Positions 1 through 4,829 of a stretch of DNA of 9,281 nt are shown one piece after another. The first letter of the stretch is position 1. Each line of letters starts with the position of its first letter. Made by a program: the position numbers and the translations under genes. A model generated the notes under the pieces. That model saw only the letters and a list, made by a program, of their open reading frames with translations. It was not told where the DNA came from and made no database searches. Source of the stretch: JBDRMV01 sp043811795 (GTDB lineage Bacteria; CG03); NCBI GenBank assembly GCA_043811795.1, contig JBDRMV010000072.1:1-9281 (forward strand). Reading direction: 5' to 3'.

Positions 1-1
1 A

Positions 2-298
2 ATTTCAGAGTATGAAAAACTCATAGATAAAGACCCTAATAATCCTGCACTTCATTTTAGTATTGGGGTCATTTATATGAAAAAATGTTTGTATAATATG
101 GCGGTTAATGAGTATAGAATAGCCCTACGGATTCAACCTGACTATTTATTTGCAATAGAAAATCTTGCCTTGATATATCCAAAGGGCGGTTTAACGACGG
201 TCGAAACAATTAATTTGTGGGAAAAAGCATTGACTTTAGAAAAAAGACCTGAGTGGAGAGTAATAATAACCAAACATCTCAAAAAATTAAAGTATTAA
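2..298 (+). CDS. TPR-repeat protein, C-terminal part (cut by window edge)
   Basis: The frame is open to the left edge, so this is the 3' end of a longer gene; an internal ATG at 77 is not needed as a start. About 98 residues are visible. They form tetratricopeptide repeats: the unit from PNNPALHF to IALRIQP has the typical 34-residue layout, with small and aromatic residues in the usual places and Pro at the end. A second, more divergent unit follows (DYLFAIENLALIY to EKALTLEK). A preceding half unit (ISEYEKLIDKDP) suggests more repeats upstream. TPR arrays are protein-protein interaction scaffolds; partner and location cannot be read here. The gene is AT-rich in codon choice, like the remnant just downstream and unlike ilvB and rho. 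Calling it TPR is secure; the specific function is unknown. Confidence 0.8.
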   Translation: MSEYEKLIDKDPNNPALHFSIGVIYMKKCLYNMAVNEYRIALRIQPDYLFAIENLALIYPKGGLTTVETINLWEKALTLEKRPEWRVIITKHLKKLKY

Positions 299-306
299 AT
301 AAATAG

Positions 307-513
307 GAGTATTTAATTTTAGGATATTTATTTCAGGCGGTTTGGGCTCTTTACAATTCAGCCAATAATTTGTCAAATAATGAGGTTACGGGGCAAAATG
401 GTTTTAGCAGAAGAATCGGGATAAAGGTATTTGGCCATAATCTGAACTATGCCATTGTTCCTTATTCTGAATTTGGCACTATCCAGAGAATAAGTTTCAC
501 GGCAAAGTTTTAA
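307..513 (+). pseudogene. C-terminal remnant of a PorV/PorQ-like outer-membrane beta-barrel protein
   Basis: An open frame of 68 codons follows an in-frame TAG at 304 and contains no ATG. It ends at TAA 511-513, only 12 bases before the ilvB start. The translated end contains FSRRIGIKVFGHNLNYAIVP and then YSEFGTIQRISFTAKF. It alternates polar and hydrophobic residues and finishes with Phe, the usual signature of the last strand of an outer-membrane barrel. The pattern 'NYA-VPY-E-G--RIS---F' resembles the closing strands of the PorV/PorQ (UPF0164-like) family as I remember it, where endings like DYAF-P-GDLG-THRISL are common. With no start codon and only about the last two or three strands, it is best read as a decayed or truncated copy. 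No ribosome binding site or full-length gene is present. The remnant reading is fairly sure; the exact family is an inference. Confidence 0.55.
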
Positions 514-525
514 GATGGAGGGGTA

Positions 526-2226
526 ATGAAACTGACAGGAAGCGAAATTATTATAAAGGCGCTTGAACGCGAGGGCGTTGATACGATTTTCGGCATACCC
601 GGAGGGGTAGTCATTCCAATTTTTGATAAGTTGTATTCAAACAAAAAAATTAAATTTATTCTTACAAGGCACGAACAGGGCGCGGCGCACATGGCCGACG
701 GTTATGCCCGTTCGTCGGGAAAAGTAGGAGTCTGCATTGCTACGTCCGGCCCGGGAGCAACGAACCTGACCACAGGTCTTGCAACAGCATATATGGACTC
801 TATACCGCTTGTGGCGATTACGGGTCAGGTGGCGTCCCATCTCGTCGGGAACGACGCTTTCCAGGAGGCCGACACAACAGGCATTACCCGGCCGATAACA
901 AAGCAGAATTTTCTGGTGACGGATGTCGGGAAACTTTCTGAAATTTTTTCGCAGGCGTTTTACCTTGCGAGGACGGGCAGGCAGGGCCCTGTTCTGATTG
1001 ATATTCCCGTTGATATTCAAAATGCTTCATGCGAATTCTGCCCTAATCCCTGCCATAAAATAAGGGGCTATAAACCTAATTTGGAAGGGCATCCCAAACA
1101 GATAAAAACTGCGCTGGAAGCGATTCTCCGGTCACGTGCCCCTCTCATCTACGCGGGGGGCGGTATCATAAGTTCCGGCGCCGCGCCCGAACTTACGGCG
1201 CTGGCAAGAACTTTTGATATTCCCGTAACGCTGACGCTGATGGGTATCGGCGCGTTTCCGGGAACCGATAAACTTTTTATCGGGATGCCGGGAATGCACG
1301 GAACGCAGGCGGCGAATTTCGCAATGCAGAACAGCGACCTAATCATTGCTATTGGCGCAAGATTTGATGACAGGGTAACCGGTAAAGTTGATGGGTTCGC
1401 GCCGAAAGCGAAGATTATTCATCTTGATATCGACCCGACTTCAATTTCAAAGAATGTTACGGCTGACATTCCCATCGTCGGGGACTGCAAAATTGTTCTA
1501 AAACAGCTCCTGGAATTCTGCCGGCAGAACAAAATTAAAAAGAAATTCCCCGCATGGCTTAAAGAAGTGAATAAAGTTAAAGAAAAGAAACCCCTGATTT
1601 ACAAAAACGACGCAATTTTAAGACCGCAATACATTGTTGACCGGCTTTACAAATTGACAGGAGGGCGTGCCGTTGTTGTAACAGAGGTGGGACAGAACCA
1701 GATGTGGGCGGAACAGTTTTACAAATATGATTATCCGCGGCACTTCCTTTCATCGGGAGGGCTCGGGACAATGGGCTACGGTCTGCCTGCGGCAATAGGC
1801 GCAAAAGCCGCAAATCCGGATAAAGAAGTTGTTGACATCGCAGGTGACGGCTCAATCCAGATGAACATTCAGGAACTTGCAACGGCAAAAGTCAACGGGA
1901 TAAAGGTTATAGTTCTGATACTCAACAACAATTACCTCGGGATGGTGCGGCAGTGGCAGGAACTTTTCTACGGAAAGAGATACTCAGCAACCTTTTTAGG
2001 TGATTCCAAAACGAAAAAATACTGGCCTGATTTCAAGCGCCTCGCCGAAGCATACGGCCTCATCGGTATAACCGTTAAAGATAAAAAGGCCGTTGACGGG
2101 GCGATAAAAACAGCGCTTAAAGCGAAAGAGACCTGCGTAATTGATTTCAAAGTAAGGCAGGAGGAAAACGTCTCGCCCATGGTTCCCGGCGGGGCAACCA
2201 TTGACCAGATTCTGGATCTGGCGTAA
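526..2226 (+). CDS. ilvB: acetolactate synthase large (catalytic) subunit
   Basis: This is a thiamine-diphosphate enzyme that condenses two pyruvate to acetolactate, or pyruvate with 2-oxobutyrate to acetohydroxybutyrate. It is the first common step of Val, Leu and Ile synthesis, in the cytoplasm. At 566 residues it has normal family length. The N-terminal PYR domain carries the catalytic Glu50 in RHEQGAAHMADGYAR, followed by SGPGATN (74-80). A central FAD-binding-type domain spans about 190-340. The C-terminal PP domain carries the ThDP/Mg motif GDGS (440-443) through LNNN (466-469). GMVRQWQ (472-478) includes the Trp lining the herbicide and substrate channel in known homologues. The start is supported by GGAGGGG a few bases upstream. 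It forms an operon with ilvN, but a lipoprotein gene lies between them. Oddity: three Cys (169, 172, 176) in the linker after the first domain. Confidence 0.96.
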   Translation: MKLTGSEIIIKALEREGVDTIFGIPGGVVIPIFDKLYSNKKIKFILTRHEQGAAHMADGYARSSGKVGVCIATSGPGATNLTTGLATAYMDSIPLVAITGQVASHLVGNDAFQEADTTGITRPITKQNFLVTDVGKLSEIFSQAFYLARTGRQGPVLIDIPVDIQNASCEFCPNPCHKIRGYKPNLEGHPKQIKTALEAILRSRAPLIYAGGGIISSGAAPELTALARTFDIPVTLTLMGIGAFPGTDKLFIGMPGMHGTQAANFAMQNSDLIIAIGARFDDRVTGKVDGFAPKAKIIHLDIDPTSISKNVTADIPIVGDCKIVLKQLLEFCRQNKIKKKFPAWLKEVNKVKEKKPLIYKNDAILRPQYIVDRLYKLTGGRAVVVTEVGQNQMWAEQFYKYDYPRHFLSSGGLGTMGYGLPAAIGAKAANPDKEVVDIAGDGSIQMNIQELATAKVNGIKVIVLILNNNYLGMVRQWQELFYGKRYSATFLGDSKTKKYWPDFKRLAEAYGLIGITVKDKKAVDGAIKTALKAKETCVIDFKVRQEENVSPMVPGGATIDQILDLA

Positions 2227-2255
2227 AATTTGTAAATGGTGATTAGGGGGATAAA

Positions 2256-2624
2256 ATGAAAAAAAAATGGCTGCTTTGCATTAGTTTTCTTTTGTTATGG
2301 TCATGCGGTAGTCGAGTAAAATATATGAAGAGTTTTGAAAAAGAATCAAGATACACAAATATAAAAGTATTTCATGAAGTTCAGCCTGAGGAAAAATATG
2401 TAAAAATAAATGAAATTAAATACAAAGCTCCTATGAATAAAACCTTTGGAAATTTTTCAGTAACGGAAGAGATAAAAGAAATAGTGAAAAGTCAGAAAGG
2501 TAATGGGGCTATAATTAGAGATGTTAAAACGAAAGTCCCTTTATGGGGTTATATAACCGCTGTTTTTTTCTATGTGCCTGTGAGACAAAGTGCTACTGTA
2601 GATATAATAAATTTTGTTAAGTAA
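2256..2624 (+). CDS. small predicted lipoprotein of unknown function
   Basis: A 122-residue protein begins with Lys-rich MKKKW, then a hydrophobic stretch and LLLWSC, giving a plausible lipobox with lipidated Cys17 (Trp at -2 is uncommon). It is therefore probably exported and membrane-anchored by lipid. The mature part is Lys/Glu-rich. A hydrophobic aromatic stretch near the C-terminus (GYITAVFFYVPV, about 100-111) could be a beta hairpin or short membrane-associated segment. No family is recognised. The start is supported by AGGGGG about 5 bases before ATG. It lies 29 bases after ilvB and 24 bases before ilvN on the same strand, so it is almost certainly co-transcribed with them. It has no evident link to amino acid synthesis. 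Its base use is clearly more AT-rich than either neighbour, which suggests later insertion. Confidence 0.75.
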   Translation: MKKKWLLCISFLLLWSCGSRVKYMKSFEKESRYTNIKVFHEVQPEEKYVKINEIKYKAPMNKTFGNFSVTEEIKEIVKSQKGNGAIIRDVKTKVPLWGYITAVFFYVPVRQSATVDIINFVK

Positions 2625-2648
2625 ATTTGGTATTTTTTAGGAGGGTTT

Positions 2649-3131
2649 ATGAAGCATACGATTGCGGCTCTTGTTGAAAATAAGCCGGGGGTCCTTGCAA
2701 AAATATCGGGGCTTTTTTCCGCGCGGGCTTTTAACATAAGTTCGCTGACGGTGGGGGAAACTGAGGTCGCCGACATTTCCAGAATGACAATTGTTGTAAA
2801 AGGCGATGACAAAATATTAGAACAGGTTGTAAAACAACTGAACAAACTCCCTGACGTAATAAAAGTAATTGACTTCAAAAACGAGGAGTTTATAGAAAGA
2901 GACCTGATGCTTGTAAAGGTGAGCACCTCAAAAAATGTGCGCAGGGAAATTATTGAGATTGCCAATGTTTTCCGCGCCAATATCGTTGATGTTTCGACGG
3001 ACACCTGCACCCTTGAACTGACGGGAAGGGAAAATAAAATCGAGGCGTTCCTGAAACTTCTTTCGCCCTATGGCATAAAAGAAATGGTGCGGACGGGAAT
3101 TATTGCCCTTGCCCGCGGCAAAAAAACTTAA
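2649..3131 (+). CDS. ilvN: acetolactate synthase small (regulatory) subunit
   Basis: This is the regulatory partner of IlvB: it raises catalytic activity and confers feedback inhibition by branched-chain amino acids, mainly valine, in known systems. The 160 residues match the short bacterial form. The N-terminal ACT domain (about 2-75) contains the conserved ENKPGVLAKISGLFSARAFNI segment, where the ligand binds at the ACT dimer interface. The C-terminal ALS small-subunit domain (about 83-158) carries ERDLMLVKV and ends with VRTGIIALARG, both typical. A strong AGGAGGG lies a few bases before the ATG. It is separated from ilvB by the lipoprotein gene. No ilvC (ketol-acid reductoisomerase) follows, although that is the common neighbour in many bacteria. 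Confidence 0.95.
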   Translation: MKHTIAALVENKPGVLAKISGLFSARAFNISSLTVGETEVADISRMTIVVKGDDKILEQVVKQLNKLPDVIKVIDFKNEEFIERDLMLVKVSTSKNVRREIIEIANVFRANIVDVSTDTCTLELTGRENKIEAFLKLLSPYGIKEMVRTGIIALARGKKT

Positions 3132-3164
3132 AAACCCCACCTGGAAAATATTGGAAATTGGGGG

Positions 3165-3193
3165 TTGACACGAAAAAGCCGTATTTGTAAAAT
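3165..3193 (+). promoter_or_regulatory. sigma70-type promoter for rho
   Basis: TTGACA at 3165-3170 and TAAAAT at 3188-3193 are separated by exactly 17 bases. The -35 box is perfect and the -10 box differs from TATAAT at one position. Transcription would start near 3200, giving a leader of about 158 nt before the rho start codon. The promoter begins 34 bases after the ilvN stop, so rho can be expressed separately from ilvBN. Confidence 0.7.
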
Positions 3194-3294
3194 ATCCATA
3201 CAGGGATAGAAAATTTAAGAAAAACTAAATCGGGAAAGTTTGGGATTTTGAAACATTGAGATAAAAACCAGGAATTAAACAGAAGTTTTATCAA

Positions 3295-3338
3295 ACCACC
3301 GGCTGCCTTTGTAACAATTCTTAGGGGCAGCGGCTGGT
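3295..3338 (+). promoter_or_regulatory. stem-loop in the rho leader, next to the ribosome binding site
   Basis: The left arm 3295-3307 (ACCACC-G-GCTGCC) pairs with the right arm 3326-3338 (GGCAGC-GG-C-TGGT). This gives 12 base pairs, with one bulged G (3301), one bulged C (3334) and an 18-nt loop. It ends 9 bases before the GGGAGG ribosome binding site (3348-3353). There is no T run after it, so it is not a standard intrinsic terminator. Regulation of rho through its leader, including autogenous attenuation, is known in E. coli; a regulatory role here is inference from position and length of the leader. Confidence 0.5.
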
Positions 3339-3357
3339 AATTATAACGGGAGGCAAA

Positions 3358-4692
3358 ATGCCGGAAATTAACATGGAAGAACTGGAAAAGATGAAATGGT
3401 GGGAACTGAGGCACATTGCATCGTCAATGAATGTTAAAAACATCCCAAAACTGAAAAGAGATGCTCTAATAGAGGAAATAATGAAACCGCGGGGTACGCC
3501 GGCGCCCGCGCCGGTCCTCGTATCCCCGCCTAAGAAGGAATACCGGGAAAACGAAACGCCGGCGGAAAACACCTTTCCTCCGAAAGAAGAAAAAGAAGGT
3601 TTTCTCGAGATACTTCCCGACGGATTCGGTTTTCTGAGGGCAAGCGAAAACAGTTATCTCCCTTCAAATAACGATATTTATGTGGCGCCCATGCTGATAA
3701 AGCGTCTCCGGCTCAGAACAGGGGACTTTCTGCAGGGCTTCTGCAAACATCCATCCGTCAACAACGAAAAATACTACGCAATGAACGACATTACATCCGT
3801 AAATTCCCAGACGGCTGAAGAATCAATAAAAAGGCCGCACTTTGACAAATTGACCCCTTTGTATCCGCATGAAAAGATAAACCTTGAGACGACGAGAGAC
3901 CTGATTTCGACGCGGGTGATGGATTTGCTTACCCCTATAGGAAAAGGTCAGAGGGGTCTGATTGTGGCCGCTCCGCGGACGGGAAAAACCATGCTTCTTC
4001 AGGCAATTGCCAACGCCGTAACGGAAAATCATCCCGAAGTTGTTCTTATATGCCTGCTTATTGACGAGAGGCCTGAGGAAGTTACCGATATGCGGAATAG
4101 TGTAGCCACGGAAGTGGTCGCTTCAACCTTTGACGAAACGCCGCAAAGGCACACGCAGGTGGCGGATATGGTGCTTGAAAAAGCGAAACGGCTTGTTGAA
4201 ATGGGGAAGGATGTCATGATACTCCTTGATTCCCTCACGCGGCTGGCGAGAGCCCACAACGCCCAGACACCGTCGTCAGGAAGAGTTATGTCGGGGGGGC
4301 TTGAGTCCAGCGCTCTTCAGAAGCCGAAAAAATTCTTCGGAGCGGCAAGAGCGACCAAAGAGCAGGGAAGTTTAACCATCATCGCGACGGCTCTTGTGGA
4401 CACCGGCTCCCGGATGGACGAAGTCATATTCGAAGAATTCAAGGGTACGGGAAACATGGAGGTAAACCTCTCTCGGGAATTAACCGACAAAAGAGTTTTC
4501 CCTACAATCGATATATCAAAAAGCGGCACGAGGAAGGAGGAACTTCTTTTGAGCGAGGAAGTTCTTAACAAGATCTGGATTTTAAGAAAACTCCTTTCAA
4601 GGGTTGACCATGTGGAAGCGATGGAATTTATCCGCGAAAAAATAAAAAAGACAGCGTCGAACAAGGATTTCCTCAAATCGATGCAGAAATAA
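3358..4692 (+). CDS. rho: transcription termination factor Rho
   Basis: Rho is a hexameric RNA-dependent ATPase that loads on C-rich nascent RNA and removes stalled RNA polymerase. The N-terminal Rho-N helical domain (about 6-43) contains ELRHIASSMNV. A linker rich in Pro, Lys and Glu (about 47-80) follows. The primary RNA-binding cold-shock-like domain (about 81-150) starts GFLEILPDGFGFLR. The motor domain has Walker A APRTGKT (205-211, Lys210), DERPEE with catalytic Glu237, Walker B MILLDS (Asp291), the RNA-binding Q/R-loop region GRVMSGGLESSALQKPKKFFGAAR, and KSGTRKEELL with the arginine finger (about Arg392). The 444-residue length is normal. The residue before Pro206 is Ala, where many Rho proteins have Pro. 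GGGAGG lies 4 bases upstream of the ATG. The gene has its own promoter and a long structured leader. Confidence 0.97.
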   Translation: MPEINMEELEKMKWWELRHIASSMNVKNIPKLKRDALIEEIMKPRGTPAPAPVLVSPPKKEYRENETPAENTFPPKEEKEGFLEILPDGFGFLRASENSYLPSNNDIYVAPMLIKRLRLRTGDFLQGFCKHPSVNNEKYYAMNDITSVNSQTAEESIKRPHFDKLTPLYPHEKINLETTRDLISTRVMDLLTPIGKGQRGLIVAAPRTGKTMLLQAIANAVTENHPEVVLICLLIDERPEEVTDMRNSVATEVVASTFDETPQRHTQVADMVLEKAKRLVEMGKDVMILLDSLTRLARAHNAQTPSSGRVMSGGLESSALQKPKKFFGAARATKEQGSLTIIATALVDTGSRMDEVIFEEFKGTGNMEVNLSRELTDKRVFPTIDISKSGTRKEELLLSEEVLNKIWILRKLLSRVDHVEAMEFIREKIKKTASNKDFLKSMQK

Positions 4693-4706
4693 ACTTCGGG
4701 AACCTT

Positions 4707-4781
4707 ATGGTTAAACCTGCCTTATTTGTTATTTCGTCATATATACTCGGCTCAATTCCCTGTGTGTGCATAGACATGTAG
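4707..4781 (+). pseudogene. plsY: 5' remnant of glycerol-3-phosphate acyltransferase gene plsY
   Basis: From ATG 4707 the frame reads MVKPALFVISSYILGSIPCV and then CIDM before TAG 4779-4781. The stretch LFVISSYILGSIP matches the very start of the integral-membrane enzyme PlsY, whose N-terminus in many bacteria has the form LL--AYLLGSIP. PlsY uses acyl-phosphate to acylate glycerol-3-phosphate, the first step of phospholipid synthesis. A functional protein is about 200 residues, so only the first transmembrane start survives. The frame is ended by the TAG inside the palindromic element that begins at 4777. It begins 14 bases after rho, with only a weak ribosome binding site. The rest of plsY is not in this window. 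The match is short but the motif is distinctive. Confidence 0.55.
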
Positions 4782-4829
4782 TGCGAAGATTTATCTTCGC
4801 TAAAGGCGACCTTAAAAGGTCGCACTACA
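4777..4829. repeat. compact palindromic element (REP/MITE-like) with two internal hairpins
   Basis: A perfect 10-bp terminal inverted repeat, TGTAGTGCGA (4777-4786) and TCGCACTACA (4820-4829), encloses two perfect 8-bp hairpins. The first is GCGAAGAT/ATCTTCGC (4783-4800, TT loop) and the second is GCGACCTT/AAGGTCGC (4806-4823, AA loop). Short elements beginning GTAGTGCGA are, as I recall, widespread in genomes of uncultivated bacterial phyla, but only one copy is in this window. Its two TAG triplets, one per strand, end the plsY remnant (+) and the glycosyltransferase gene (-). It lies between convergent transcription units and could also act as a two-way terminator. Confidence 0.75.

Noticed and set aside
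370..399. Promoter-like TTGTCA with a CAAAAT box upstream of ilvB
   Set aside because: Both boxes are weak, the spacer is 18 bases, and the sequence lies inside the barrel remnant coding frame; not convincing enough to call.
307..513. Type IX secretion system inferred from the PorV/PorQ-like remnant
   Set aside because: PorV/PorQ-like barrels occur outside that system, the remnant is short, and no other component is in the window.
637..1020. Antisense open frame of 127 codons inside ilvB
   Set aside because: Arises from the codon pattern of ilvB on the opposite strand; no ribosome binding site and no recognisable protein features.
3133..3166. Hairpin AACCCC/GGGGTT after ilvN as a terminator
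   Set aside because: Only 6 base pairs with a 22-base loop and no following T run; it also overlaps the -35 box of the rho promoter.
4293..4299. G7 run in rho as a slippage site
   Set aside because: It encodes the invariant Gly-Gly of the RNA-binding loop region and a slip would kill an important housekeeping gene; the run is explained by codon choice.
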